From Vombatus ursinus (Eukaryota; Chordata; Mammalia; Diprotodontia; Vombatidae): 64,000 bases of DNA. Position numbers and translations under genes: made by a program. The DNA is taken from assembly GCF_900497805.2 (NCBI RefSeq), contig NW_020945064.1:6029900-6093899 (forward strand). The letters are read 5' to 3'. The notes beneath the pieces are model-generated. The model made no database searches and was not told where the DNA came from. It saw nothing but the letters and a program-made list of their open reading frames with translations. Every line of letters begins with the position of its first letter. The first letter of the stretch is position 1. Below, in pieces: positions 1-10,562 of the stretch.

Positions 1-544
1 GGGCCTCAGTCGGTGCTCCCAGCTAGCCACAGTCATAGGAGTAACGGCAGCGTCATCAGTAATGACTGCTGCCGCTGCCCCTAGAAAATCTATGAAATTA
101 GCAGTCCCTGTGGTCACAGTGCCCACCTCCATCCAGAAGGAAGCATCTTAAAAAGACCTCTCTGGCCTCCTTGGAATTGACTTCCTGGCCCAATATTTGG
201 TCGATTGCTGTCTGCTTTGTCCCTGACCCTGAGCTTGGAACTGTGGATCATACAAGAGAAAGCAAAGGCATGCCTGCCTTCAGGAAGCTTATAGTCTCAA
301 TGGGGAGATAAAGGAATGAGGGCTGGACTTGCAGGCAATGGGCACCTAATCTTTCTAACCCTGTTTCCTTATTTAAAATAAGAATCTTCATACCAGTTAT
401 TATCACGGTGGATCCTGAGATAATAGATGGGTATGCATCTTAGCGCTCAATATAAATGTCAGTTGTTCTAAATATAAGACAATGAGAGAACAATTAAGAG
501 ATACACTGTCTGGTACTTAGACACATCATGATGTGAGTACCTGG
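1..544. other. Repeat-poor edge sequence
   Basis: No repeat family is recognised. At 2-148 the plus strand is open for 48 codons (GCN-rich, ending TAA), but a second frame is also open to about position 84. With no upstream context a real exon end cannot be told from chance. No splice signal or homology supports coding. Confidence 0.3.
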
Positions 545-720
545 AGGAGTGAAAACAGCATTCGTTTTGGAGGCAGAAGACATGAATTTGAATCCTGACC
601 CAGATTCTCACTCCCTCTGCAACATTGGGCAAATCCCTCCCCCCTCTCTGGACCCCAGTTTTCCCAGGTCTAGAGCTCTAAAATCCCCTCCTTTTCTATG
701 TCCGATGATCCCTCCACACT
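545..720 (+). repeat. THER1/MIR SINE
   Basis: The order of MIR segments is visible: an 'agaagacatgaatttgaatcc' type middle, 'ttgggcaaatc', then a 'ctggaccccagttttccc' core and a tail. Diverged ancient copy. A 74-codon open frame over it is chance. Confidence 0.7.
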
Positions 721-841
721 ACTGCTGGACCCTAAGAAATTGTCTTTCTAGCTTTTCAATATATCCCCCATAGCTACCAAATGAAATTGCAATAGTTGAG
801 AAAAAATAAATAGTAGGGAAGACTTCCCAACAGTTAGAATT

Positions 842-935
842 TGTTAGGCCTGAAATGGCAAACCATGCCAGTATTTTTGCCAAGAAAACCTCAAATGGGG
901 TCACGAAGAGTCAGGCTAGACTGAACAACAAAATA
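842..935 (+). repeat. MAR1-type SINE, 3' fragment
   Basis: Only the 3' half remains: 'gaaatggcaaaccatgccag', 'tttgccaagaaaacctc', 'ggggtcacgaagagtcagg' and terminal 'gaacaacaa'. The tRNA-like head is missing. Confidence 0.8.
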
Positions 936-1009
936 AAAAGAGCAGAAAAGAGGGAACCTTGGCAACAACTCTTCCTTTTCCTTGATCTGCCGTTTTCAGT
1001 CATTTAAAT

Positions 1010-1800
1010 CTAGCCCATCCTAACCCTGCAATATCTTTTATATTCACTCCATCCTTTCTGCTGCCATTGCACACTCCAGTTTAGGCCCTATGGGCTCTTC
1101 CTTGGACAATTTTAATAGTCTCCTATGTGGTATCCCTAGCTCTAGGCTTCCAACTCTCTAATTCTTCCCTTAGCCTCTGGATGGAGTCATCTTTCTGATG
1201 CATAGGTCTGACCTGTAGTCCAAATGATTCAGCAGCTAATCCTGCCTGGCATTTAAGGTCCATCACAGTCTGGGCTCCAACCTACCTTTTGATTGTTATC
1301 TTTTACTACAGTCCTCTATGTATTTTAAGTTCAAGCAAATGTGGAATATTTACTGCCTCCCCTCCTTCCACCCACCCTATACACCTTTTCATTTTCCTTC
1401 TTCTGCATCTTTATTCATCCCATTCCCTGCACCATGATGGATTCCCCACCTTGAGTTTCTAATCATTAAAATCCCTCCTTTCCTTCAAGGCCCAACTCTA
1501 GGATCACTTTGTTCATGAAGCCTTCCCTGAACCTCTTAGCCCTTCTCCTCAAATTTCTCATAGCATTTTGTCTGGATCTCTCCTTTGTATTTAGCACATT
1601 CTGTCTTATATTACTGATTTGTAGACTTGTTCTATGTGTACTTCTAGATGATAAGCTCTTGAAGGCAGGGGCTAGGTCTTCTTTTGTTTTGGTATCACCA
1701 ACATTTAGTATGGTGTCTTCAGTCAATAAATCAAGAAAAACTGTATACTAGGAACTGCTTATTAGTACCTACATAATAAAAGTTTGTTGAGTTGAAGTTG
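1010..1800 (+). repeat. L2 LINE, 3' end
   Basis: Diverged L2: 'catttaaggtccatcacagt' and 'caaggcccaactctagg' (end of ORF2), then the typical 3' tail 'gataagctcttgaaggcagg' and a final 'aataaaagtttgttga'. Short open frames here on both strands are remnants of the LINE. Confidence 0.75.
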
Positions 1801-1984
1801 ACTGAATTTTAAGGAGGTGAGTGGGAAACGACTACCTGAACGTAGACAAGAAGTTACGAATGAACCTACTGTACTCCACAGCGGCAGTAAGTGAAGCAAA
1901 GTGATTAGGTCAGATTTTAGGAGCTGACCCTCTGGGCTATGTATTAAGCAGTAATAGAGTGAAAAGTCATGAACACCAGGTCAA

Positions 1985-2070
1985 GGATCATAGATTTAGA
2001 GTTGGAAGAACATTAAAGGTCATTGAATCCAACCTCCTCATTTTATAGATGAGAAAACTAATCTTGAAGG
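1985..2070 (-). repeat. THER1 fragment
   Basis: Reverse complement of the THER1 3' region: 'catagatttagagttggaag', 'ggtcattgaatccaacctcc', 'cattttatagatgag'. Confidence 0.75.
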
Positions 2071-2124
2071 TAATCAATAGGGAGTCACTTTAGAGAAGAA
2101 GAATTGGGATCTGGCAATAGATAC

Positions 2125-2305
2125 AAGACAGTGGAGAGAGCTGTGTCCTTAGAGCTAGAAAACATGAGTTCAAATTCCTTCTGTGCCATTAACAAGCTAT
2201 GTGACCTTAGTAAGTTTATCTCCTAAATTAGGGGCATAAAGTAGATGATTTATACGATACCTAAAAGATACTGCAAATGATCTGTAGAGTGAATGAAAAC
2301 AATAA
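2125..2305 (+). repeat. MIR-like SINE
   Basis: 'gagttcaaattcc', 'gctatgtgacctta' and a MIR-like tail are in the expected order. Old, diverged copy. Confidence 0.65.
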
Positions 2306-2487
2306 GAATAGTTAGGAGGCTCTTTTAATAGAAATGAGATAATACGGGTTTTGCACACAGTGGGTGTTTAATAAATATCTGATGTTTTGCAATATTTTGG
2401 GTAATAGCTGGGGGAGGAATGAAGAGGAAAAAGCAAAGCTAGGAAGTGGGACTTGAAAGATGGCAAGTCTACTCAGCAAGCAATCCA

Positions 2488-2650
2488 AATTGATACACAT
2501 TTGTTAAGCCCTTTCTATGTGCAAAGCACAGTGCTAGAGAAAGAGGAAACAAAAGGCAATGAAAAACAATCCCTACCTTTCCAGAGCTAACATTCTACTA
2601 GGGGGATATAACAGCAAACAGATAAACACATACATAATAATTTGAGGCAG
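2488..2650 (-). repeat. L2 3' end
   Basis: Reverse complement of the L2 3' tail: 'tttgttaagccctttctatg', 'gcacagtgctag', 'ccagagctaacattctacta'. Confidence 0.75.
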
Positions 2651-2667
2651 GAAGAGAGAATTAACAA

Positions 2668-2845
2668 GTAAGCAGCATAATGCACTGGAAGAAAATGTTG
2701 GATTTGGAGTCATAAATCTGGGTTCAAATCCTGACTATGTCACTTACTATTCTTTTCTGGGCTTCAGCTTCCTCATCTGAAAAATGGGAGAGGGTTGGAC
2801 TAGATGATTTTTAAGATGACCTATAACCCTAGAAGGATCCTGCCA
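2668..2845 (+). repeat. THER1/MIR SINE
   Basis: Near full-length: head 'agcataatgcactgg', 'tctgggttcaaatcctgact', 'cttcctcatctgaaaaatgg', 'gttggactagatga' and a 3' tail. Confidence 0.8.
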
Positions 2846-3059
2846 GTTAAGGGAATCAGGGATCAGATACTGCTAGATCATCAACACTCCTGCAATGTTC
2901 ATATATGTTAATCAGAATGTGTTTCTCTTGTATGTGCCCATTTAAGATAAATATTATTCTGTAGAAAGTGATGGAAAAGCAGAAAAGGAAGGGGGTCTTT
3001 GAGAAATGGTTCCCAAATGGAGTCCTTATTCCATATTGTTTATAGAATAGCTTCAACTT

Positions 3060-3160
3060 CAGTCTAGACTCAGTTTACTCATCTGTAAAATGAGAGGGGT
3101 TGGACTTGATGGCTACTAAGGTCCCTTTCTTCTCTAAATCCTACAATCTGGGTTTTGGGG
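3060..3160 (+). repeat. THER1 3' part
   Basis: 'ctcagtttactcatctgtaa', 'ggggttggacttgatgg', 'aaggtccctttcttctctaa': the core and tail of THER1 without its head. Confidence 0.75.
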
Positions 3161-4384
3161 ATCTCCTGGTTTAAGGCTAAAAAGTCTTTCCTATCACTAA
3201 TAGGGTAGTACTTTTGGAATCTCTTGCATGATGTTAAGGCCTAGTGTGGAGGACATCATGAAACACATTGACAGCTGTCCCTTAAGTGATGGGTGTCATC
3301 AAAACTAATTAGTCCACAATTCCCAACTCCAAAGAGGAGGTTACAAAATAAAGGTGGACTACTTAGCAGAGTGAGAGAGAAGGCAATAGCAAAGAGAAGT
3401 AAGCATGAATTCAAGCTCTATGAGAGTAGTCTTGAAAGGACATCTAGGAGGACTAATAATAACAATGCAACCAGTGGCCAAGGCTCCCCTAAATTCTAAA
3501 CTTTCATGGATTAGGTCAGATTTCAGGAGCTTACCCTAAAAGATCAGTATCTCCCATTAGCTCATATAGCCCACACAGCTTTCCTCTAGGAAATCTCCAA
3601 ATATAGTATCTAGGTTTCCACAAATGTGGGTAGCAATGGCCCCAGGTACTGTTTAAGCACCCATGGTAACTGGTGCTTATCAGATGTAGGACAGCCTTTA
3701 TTTCACTCTACCAGAAATGCAGAAAGCACAAAGGATGTCAGGAGCTCATAAATAGATAGAGAAAACACATAAAGCACTCATGGTAATTCATAAGCTCCCC
3801 TGAAAAGGGAACTAAACTTGGGGTTAACAATAAGGCAAGAACATAAAATTGTAGGGAAAACACTCGCCCACAAGGTGCTGCACAGTTCTCTTTAGAACTC
3901 ATGGTGCTACCTAGTGGTGTGGGCTCCCTCTGGAAAGCGCACACACTTTGGGGCTGCTGGACAGCCAAGCCTGGATTGTTTGAATAGTTCACTGTAATGG
4001 GATGGAGGATGGGGGAGCAGGGGAAGGTGACACCCTCCTTTTCTCTTTGTATTCTTTATCATGCCTTTAGTCCCTTTCCTATTGTAGCCACATGGATGAC
4101 TCACTTCTTACTCTAAGAGTTACAGTGCTCAGGAATTTCTCTCTTCTCTTCTAGGTCAGCTCCTCAGATTCTTGACCCGAAAGCCATCCTTGAGTCAAGC
4201 TCCCAGCCTGGCACTGATCCAAGAATCTACTTTCTCTGGTTAGAAGACTGTGATCTCAGACCAAGATGCCTAGGATATCCCTCCTTCTTTAACTAAGAGT
4301 CAAGGATTTGGGACTAACATTGTGAATGAACTCCCTTCTTGTTTCCATCTTAGGCAAACACATGTTGTTCCCTTATCCTTCTTC
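3161..4384. other. Repeat-poor block
   Basis: No repeat family is recognised over about 1.2 kb. Open frames are short and lack homology or splice context. 'gtgctacctagtgg' (3904-3917) resembles the reverse complement of a CTCF core, but with several mismatches. At 3508-3537 it shares a roughly 30-bp diverged match with 1902-1931. Confidence 0.4.
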
Positions 4385-4556
4385 AGGATGTCCCTCCTTT
4401 TTTTTTTTTTTTGTTGGGCAGTGGGGGTTAAGTGACTTGCCCAGGGCCACACAGCTAGTAAGTGTTATGTGTCTGAGGCTGGATTTGAACTCAGGTCCTC
4501 CTGACTCCAGGGCTCTATCCACTGTACCACCTGGCTGCCCCCTAGGATGTCCCTCC
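4385..4556 (-). mobile_element. Short SINE (WSINE/WALLSI type) with perfect TSD
   Basis: Oligo(T) at 4398, then reverse-complement SINE body ending 'ccacctggctgcccc'. The 13-bp TSD aggatgtccctcc flanks it exactly (4385-4397 and 4544-4556), so the element is 4398-4543. The intact TSD and A-tail indicate a relatively young insertion by L1-type target-primed reverse transcription. Confidence 0.92.
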
Positions 4557-4994
4557 CTCACCCAACACTTGCAATACTTAGGGAGAAAGACACAAGGGAA
4601 AAGGTCCAAGAGTGGTCTGTTGGCTCCCTTTATAGGCCAGAACCTATGGTGGCTTCTCTGATAAGAGTCTGTCATCACAAGAGTCCTAGCCAACCAAATA
4701 TCTAGCGGCCATCCGCTCTTAGAGAAACTAAGACCCTAGGAGGTACCAAGGGGCAACTCCAAAGCAGCCAGTTCTTCATGGGGTACCTTTAGTCCTTGAG
4801 ACCTCATCAAAAGTTATCCTTTTACAAGGTGCAATGGACATATCCATCTTCTATTGAGAGAGGTGCTTTCGAAAGTCCCAGACAAAGTGTTAACGATGCA
4901 TCCTCTAAGGCTATCAAGTTGATTTGGGCACTCCACTGATCAATCTCCCTTATGGTCAGATGGAACATAAGATGGAAATGCAGGAGTGGGGTCC
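4557..4994. other. Unassigned sequence
   Basis: No repeat, gene or RNA recognised. Confidence 0.3.
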
Positions 4995-5125
4995 TTGCAT
5001 CTAGAGTTGGAAGGGGCATTAGAAGTCATCTTGTTTTGCAGAGGTGGAAGCCGAGAGCTAGAGAGCTAAGGTTACTTGTCTACACAAGGCATAGTAGTAA
5101 GGGGCATAGCAGGAAATGGAATAAA
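4995..5125 (-). repeat. THER1 SINE
   Basis: 'catctagagttggaagggg', 'tcatcttgttttgcagaggt', then a diverged core: reverse-complement THER1. Confidence 0.65.
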
Positions 5126-5149
5126 ATTTCCCTGAATTTTGTTCTGTGA

Positions 5150-5345
5150 GTGGAAAATTTCCTAACAATCAGAGCTGTCCAAAAGTGGGATAGGTTGCCT
5201 CAGGAGAAAGTAGGTTTCCTCTCACTGGAGATCTTCAGGCAGAGATTGAATGAACACTTGTTGGTGATGCTGTTGAGGGATTTCCAATGTGTTGGCTGGG
5301 TGGTCTCTGAGATCCCTTCCCTGAGATCCCAATGATTCTGTGACT
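5150..5345 (+). repeat. L3/CR1-clade LINE, C-terminal ORF2 and 3' end
   Basis: The plus strand encodes a 61-codon stretch with the CR1/L3 C-terminal pattern: 'LTIRAVQKWDRLPQ', then 'SLEIFRQRLNEHL'. The DNA ends in the L3 tail 'gagatcccaatgattctgtg'. 5'-truncated, as usual for LINEs. Confidence 0.8.
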
Positions 5346-6682
5346 CCAAACTCAATGTTCCTTCTCCTGAAGGAAAGCCACGTACCAGGGTGGCACTGGC
5401 AGGTCAGGTCTCAGCATCTGTGAACTGGTTTTAAAGGCAAAGTTGTTATTCTAGGGGCCTGGTGCTGCAATATAACCAAGGAGAAACAAGCAGCATGATT
5501 CCCCAGGGCTGGCAGTGCGGCAGATATGGGGGAAAAGGTGGTACAAGCAAACTTCCCTTCCCAGAAGGTGTAAACAAACAAATAGCAAACCCCTCCGAGG
5601 AGAGGAAACAGGAGTGGTGGGGGAGGTGGGTGCTAATTGTGCGAGGCGTCCCAGTTGGGCAGCCCCCCCTCCCCCCACCTCATGGCGACAGCAGCGGGTT
5701 CCCCCAGCCTCTTGTTTGGGAACACCTTCCTCTACCGAGCAGGGAGAGGCAAGCCTAATAGGGCAAAATTGTTTGAGTACCAGAACATGTCTCCCAGCAG
5801 ATGAGCTCCGACTTGGCACGGGCCCCTGCTTTCGAGACTCCAGCTCTGCTTCCACACACATGGCACGTCGTCGGGGCGCATCTGCCAGCTTTGCGAAGCA
5901 GCTGCCAGAGGGTGGGCTTCCTGCCCCTCCTCCTCCCCCCGCGCCAGTTGGGATGCCAAGCACTGCTACTTCGTCAACTACCTGTGGCTACGGACGCCTT
6001 TCCTCGCAGCTGGAAATTTGATTTGTCTCCAAATATTACAGATGACGGAAAAGCCTGCCTCTCCCCTCCCTCTTTCACCTACTTCTCCTCCTCTTCCTCC
6101 TCTTCCTCCTCCTCCTCCTTCTGCTGCTCCTCCTCCTCCTCCACTTTCCTGTCTCCGCCGTTCCTACCCCCTTCGCCTTGCCCACAGAGCCCATGCGCTC
6201 TGCATCCCTTAGCACCGCCATCTGCGCCTCCTGAGGATTGATGCCTTCCCATTTCTCATGCCAAATTGTCGCCCGCTTGGCTTCACCGGCTTGGCTTCAG
6301 TAGACAGCAACAGCTCCTAGCCAGTGCTGTGGGCGGGGATGCCGGGTGGCCTGGGTCCTGTCTGTTGCATGGCTCGGGGGGCTGCTCTACACCTCAGTCT
6401 CTCCCTCTATTTGAATGAGCCAGATGGTGCTTGTTGGCAGAGGCAACCTCTGAAGGCCTCTGAGATACTCGGAGCCTGGGCATGAAGCCTTGGCACACAT
6501 GGGTTATAGCTGTCAGCCCTCCTGGCGGGAGAGCTCTCCAAGGTGTAGTGACAGGGATAGCGGTGACACCTTTGCCATATCCCTGAGCCAAGGGAAGCGC
6601 AGAATCAAGGGATCCATAGAAAGACATTTCTCTCTCTTACCCAGAAATAGGAAAAGAAAAAAACATCTTTTCAGATAACCTG
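5346..6682. promoter_or_regulatory. CpG-rich, repeat-free block (candidate promoter/CpG island)
   Basis: This block stands out for GC content and CpG density, mainly 5640-6380 (for example 'gcacgtcgtcggggcgcatc', 5861-5880), in a window otherwise poor in CpG. No interspersed repeat is seen apart from a TCC tract. Several frames on both strands are open for 75-170 codons, as expected in GC-rich DNA; none shows a recognised domain. A forkhead-like TGTAAACA lies at 5569-5576. No clear TATA box or splice donor can be defended. Promoter or first-exon function is inference. Confidence 0.45.
6078..6145. repeat. TCC/TCT simple repeat
   Basis: Imperfect run of ctcctcttcc units inside the GC-rich block. 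It produces serine- or proline-rich open frames that should not be read as protein. Confidence 0.9.
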
Positions 6683-6830
6683 AGAGATAGACAGGACCTT
6701 GGGCACTGATGATGCCAACCCTCTCATTTTACACATAAAGAAACTGAGGCCTGTGGAGGTTAAGCGGTTTGCCCAAGGTCAAGTTAGTTAATGTCAGATC
6801 TGGGACTTTAACTCAGGTTTCCCCTTCCTC
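6683..6830 (-). repeat. MIR/THER1 SINE
   Basis: 'ctctcattttacacataaag', 'aaactgaggcctgtgg', 'gaggttaagcggtttgccca': reverse-complement MIR. Confidence 0.8.
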
Positions 6831-6831
6831 A

Positions 6832-7068
6832 GTCTTGTTGTTCAATTGTGTCTGACTCTTCGTGACGCCATTTGGGGTTTTCTTGGCAGAGATACTAGAG
6901 TGGTTTACCACTTCCTTCTCCAGCTCATTTTCCAGATGAGGAAACTGAAGCTAACAGGGTTAAGTGACTTACCCAGGGTCACATAGACTAGTAAGTGTCT
7001 GTGGTCACATTTGAACTCAGTTCTTCCTGACTCGAGGCCTTGTGCTCTATCTACTTTGCCACCTTTTC
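6832..7068 (-). mobile_element. MAR1-type SINE, near full length
   Basis: Reverse orientation, from 'ttgttgttcaattgtgtctg' through 'ccatttggggttttcttggc' and 'cagatgaggaaactgaag' to 'ctatctactttgccacctt'. Confidence 0.85.
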
Positions 7069-7079
7069 ACGGTCTAGGG

Positions 7080-7300
7080 TTCTACTATACCACTGCCTTT
7101 CCATTTCCAGTGCTGGGTATCTACAAAAACAAAATAGTCCTCACCTGAAAGAGTTTACATTCTATTGGAGAGAAACAAAATGTGTGCAAATAAGTAGGCA
7201 CAAACCATATCTAGATAGAGGGATCACAAAGAGTCTTTTGTAGACGGTGGCACTCAGGCTGAGCCTAGAAAGGAGCTGAGTCTTCCAGGAGATGAGGCGG
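7080..7300 (-). repeat. L2 fragment
   Basis: 'gagtttacattctattggag' and 'gctgagcctagaaaggagct' are reverse-complement L2 3' tail and ORF2 end. Confidence 0.65.
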
Positions 7301-7306
7301 GGGTGT

Positions 7307-7526
7307 GCTGGAGCCAGCTCAGACTTGGCTAAGCAGAGCCGATTTTCAGCATGAGCATTTATACTTTGGAAATCAGCAAATGCTATAAATTAGAACTTGA
7401 TTGATTATTTTGTTGACTGTATGGACTTTGGAAAGTGATGGTGAAAATGTTAATAATGAAGATTAAATTTAAAAGTGTGTCATGAATACATTTTTCCCCC
7501 TGGGGGGAACATTCACCGGCTCAGCC
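7307..7526. repeat. Unnamed interspersed repeat R4, copy A
   Basis: Diverged copy of the sequence at 11801-12035. Shared landmarks are 'gctggagccagctc', 'ttttcagc', 'gcatttata', 'ttgttttgt/ttattttgt', 'attaaatttaaaa' and a purine-rich end before 'ggctc'. Family and orientation are unknown; no clear terminal inverted repeat. Confidence 0.7.
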
Positions 7527-7719
7527 ATGGGGTAAGGAAGCAGAACCTGTCTGGGTAGGGGAGAGCTTTCATAAAATCATGGAGGCAGGAGACAGAACAC
7601 CATGTACAGGGAGAATCAAGAAGGCCCATTTGGCCAAAACATGGCATTCATGGCAGAGTCATAGGGAGTAACTGGTGACTCTTGGATGGTGAAGAAGGCA
7701 TTAAGCTCCCCATGGGTGG

Positions 7720-7912
7720 AATAATACATTTAGTGATTCAAAGGCTTAGTTGTATGTTTGTGTGTGTGACCTTGGGCATAATATATCACAACCCTTCTGG
7801 TCCTGAGATTCTTACCTGTGAAATGGGAATAATAATGTCTCACTGGTCCAAAGGTAGGGGTCTGACTAGATTTCTCTAGGTTCCATCTGTCTCCATAATC
7901 CATGATCCTTCA
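7720..7912 (+). repeat. THER1/MIR SINE
   Basis: 'gtgtgaccttgggcataata', 'cttacctgtgaaatgggaat', 'gtctgactagatttctctag', 'ataatccatgatcc': core and tail of THER1. Confidence 0.7.
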
Positions 7913-8129
7913 AACTCTTCTGTTGTTGGAACATTGATCTCTTCATGTGGCACAACAAAGTTGCCTCAAATTTTTATTTCAGGCCTGTGGGCCCTTAGCC
8001 TCGAGACTTCTAGAAACATCTTCACCACTCACTGATTTACCCACTGCTCAAACACATGCCACTTAATCCAGCCCTTATGCACACACACTTGCACACCCAT
8101 GCACAAACACAGCCTACCTCACCCCCTAC

Positions 8130-8480
8130 CCCCACACGTGTGCAGAGCAAAAGGCAAAATTAGCTCGGAGGCACCAGAGGGGAACAATAGCGTGGATTGG
8201 CAATAATGCATTTGTCAGCTGGGAGACATAACATTTCAATCAAAAGTCACTGGTGTCAGTGGGAGATGCCAAACCTTGGAATTCCTCTTCCGCACTGCTT
8301 GTTGCTGCATATTAATGAGCCTGAGCTCAATTGCTTTCAGAGTCCTAATATAGGCACTGATGAGAGACTTGTCACGGGAAGGAAGAATGTGCTCAGAAAC
8401 TTTGCTCTCTGTTTCTGTTGTTGGCCACAGTAGATTCAATGCCATTGTTTCAAAAGACTGTGGGTTACTATTCTCCTTAT
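8130..8480. promoter_or_regulatory. Candidate conserved non-coding element
   Basis: Repeat-free and AT-balanced, with clustered developmental-type motifs: 'ggcaataatgcatttgtcag' (8199-8218), an E-box CAGCTG within 'tgtcagctgg', 'atttcaatcaaaag' (TCF/LEF-like) and 'tgcatattaatgagc' (POU/homeodomain-like). No long open frame with homology. Enhancer function is inferred from motif clustering alone. Confidence 0.4.
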
Positions 8481-8639
8481 TGACCAGTAGGCTTGTGGGT
8501 CTTTATGCAACCAATGTCTTAAGAGGCCCCCCAGGCATTCTGATTGATTGATCAAATTACTTGGCTTAAGAGCTGGATCCTAGACCTGGAATGAAGTCAT
8601 TTTCCTGCTATCCAGCAGGAAGAAGTTGTCAAAGACTTC

Positions 8640-8812
8640 CAGGATTTGGATTTCAAATTCCAAAACCAGGGTTCCAATTCCAGCTTTGCCACTTGAAGCT
8701 TCTTTGAGCTTGGGTAAATCATTGCCCTTCTCTGTACTTCTGTTTCTTCCTCTATAAAATGAAAGTATTGACCTAGATGATCCCTAAGGTCCCTTCCAGC
8801 TCTAAATGTATA
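8640..8812 (+). repeat. THER1 SINE
   Basis: Complete order: 'agggttccaattccagcttt', 'gagcttgggtaaatc', 'ctagatgatccctaaggtcc', 'cttccagctctaaatgtata'. Confidence 0.8.
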
Positions 8813-8813
8813 A

Positions 8814-8955
8814 CCTGGATTTGAATCCCACCTTTGCTCTGGCAAGCACATTACACCTCTTCATCTGACCCAAGTTTCCTCCTTTGTAAAAATGTGGGTA
8901 TAAAAATGTGTAAAAATCTCTAAGGTCTGTTGCAGCTCTGAATCCTATAATATCA
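8814..8955 (+). repeat. Second THER1 SINE, head-to-tail
   Basis: 'cctggatttgaatcccacct' to 'ctaaggtctgttgcagctct' and 'gaatcctataat'. It directly follows another copy in the same orientation. Confidence 0.75.
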
Positions 8956-8989
8956 AAAAGATGACATATGCTCCCTGATCATTCTTAGT

Positions 8990-9245
8990 CAGTTGCTGTT
9001 GTTATTTTAGTCCTGTCTGACTTTTTGTGACCCCATTTGGGGGGTTTCTCAATAAAGATACTGGACTGGTTTGCCATTTCCTTCTCTAGCTCATTTTACA
9101 GATGAGAAAACTGAGGCAAACAGGGTGAAGTGACTTGCCCAGAGTCACACAGCTAGTAAGCATCTGAGGCTAGATTTGAACTCATGAAGATGAGTCTTCC
9201 TAATTCCGAGCCCAGCACTCTATCCAGTGTGCCACCTAGCTGCCC
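8990..9245 (-). mobile_element. MAR1-type SINE with TSD
   Basis: Full-length reverse copy from 'ttgctgttgttattttagtc' to 'ccacctagctgccc'. Flanked by TSD tcttagt (8983-8989 and 9246-9252). Confidence 0.88.
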
Positions 9246-9252
9246 TCTTAGT

Positions 9253-9365
9253 TAATCGATATTTATTAAATGCCTTTTCTATGGCCTTGTCCTGTAAGGC
9301 GATACAAGGAAGTATTAGATCCAGTTCCTGCTCTCAAGAAGAATCCAACTGGGGAGAAAAGAACA
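9253..9365 (-). repeat. L2 3' end
   Basis: 'tatttattaaatgccttttc', 'gttcctgctctcaagaagaa': reverse-complement L2 tail, diverged. Confidence 0.65.
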
Positions 9366-9371
9366 AAACAA

Positions 9372-9545
9372 TATGGATAGTATAGTACTGAGTTTGGAAG
9401 CCAGAAAACCTAGGCTGAGTTCCCAGCTTTCCCACTTACTTTGTATGAACCACAATCATTTCAGTTGCTTTGGGCCTGTTTCTCCCATATAAAATGAAGG
9501 TTTTGGACTAAAGCAGTTCTGAGAATACTTCCAGTTTTATGGAAT
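9372..9545 (+). repeat. THER1 SINE
   Basis: 'tagtactgagtttggaagcc', 'ggctgagttcccagctttcc', 'gttttggactaaagcag': near full-length diverged copy. Confidence 0.7.
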
Positions 9546-9689
9546 GGGATTACCATTTTATAAACAGACATTCCAGGATTATGTAGTGAGACGGTAACAA
9601 GTAAGGCCCACAGAGTTCAGAAAAAAAAAGAGATCATCAGGAAAGGTCATGATAAGCATCATGGAAGATGTGAGACTCCAGGTAACATC

Positions 9690-10010
9690 ATAGAGTTGGG
9701 TGGGACCTCTGGGATTGTTTAATCTGGTATTTCTCAAATAGCTCTGCAAGGAACCATAAAACACAACAAGTTTGTTGTTGGGTTTTTTTCTGCTTGTTTT
9801 CATGAAACATTAGGCATTAAGAATCATAATTTTAGAGGATTTTACTACAAGGGTTTTGCCAAAGTTTTGTCTTATCTGAAGAGTTCTACTACCATAGAAA
9901 GGTTTGAGAACCACTTATCTAGTGCAACCCCTGGAGAAACGAGGCCCATGGAGGGAAGATAATTGCCCAAGAGCACCTAGGTTGCAAGTTCTAGAGTCAG
10001 TACTAGAACT
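9690..10010 (-). repeat. THER1 SINE split by a DNA transposon
   Basis: Left part 'catagagttgggtgggacct' and right part 'tagtgcaacccctggagaaa', 'gaggcccatggagggaagat' form one reverse THER1 interrupted at 9726-9915. Confidence 0.7.
9726..9915. mobile_element. Non-autonomous hAT-type element
   Basis: Terminal inverted repeats are visible: left 'ggtatttctcaaatag', right 'aaaggtttgagaaccac'. The insertion lies inside a THER1 copy. No transposase frame. Confidence 0.65.
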
Positions 10011-10070
10011 GAAGTCATGGAATAATGTATATGATTTAGCCCTAAAAAGGAACTTAAGGAACATCTGGAT

Positions 10071-10180
10071 CATGGGTTCTTAAACATTTTTGTGTCCTGG
10101 ACCCCTTAGGTGACAGCTTGGTGAAGCCTATGGACCTTCTCAGAATCATGTTTTTAAATGCATGGTATAGAATGCACAGG
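10071..10180 (+). mobile_element. hAT-type element fragment (family H1)
   Basis: 'gggttcttaaacatttttgt', 'gtcctggaccccttaggtg', 'gtgaagcctatggacc', 'atgtttttaaatgcat'. Same family as the copies at 14350, 24964 and 28652. Right end missing. Confidence 0.65.
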
Positions 10181-10562
10181 AATGGAAAAAAGAAACCAGT
10201 GATATTGACATACAGTTGACTGGGGAAAGGTGGTCACTGTTGGGGCATTCTTGAAGTGAAGCCAGGGGGTAGGGATGAATGGGGGCCAATTTAGTAGACA
10301 GCAAAGAGACAACTAGAGTAGAAGAGGGGTATGTAGTGGGAAGGTTTGGTGGGGTGGGACCGGAATAGGGAGAGCTTTCTCTTTGATCCCTCCCTCCTTT
10401 TCTCTGTCTGCTAGAATGGAAGTGATTTTTTAGCAACAGGCCTGCCAGGCCACCATTCTTCCTCTTCATTTTTAAAAAACTCTCTCTCCTCCCTTCCCTT
10501 GACCAACCCTGTTCTCATAGATAAAAAATTAAGCACTTTATAGTTATTTCATTTGTCAGGTA
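10181..10562. other. Unassigned sequence
   Basis: G-rich then pyrimidine-rich stretch without a recognised repeat or gene. Confidence 0.3.

Noticed and set aside
1-148. Possible 3' end of a coding exon at the left edge
   Set aside because: Two frames are open at once, no splice acceptor or homology can be judged without upstream sequence, and codon use is not distinctive.
4398-4543. tRNA gene call from the tRNA-like SINE head
   Set aside because: Only A- and B-box-like words remain; no cloverleaf. Such heads occur in every SINE here.
5451-5963. 170-codon minus-strand and 168-codon plus-strand open frames
   Set aside because: Both lie in the GC-rich block where stops are rare, overlap each other, are low-complexity Pro/Ser/Gly and show no domain.
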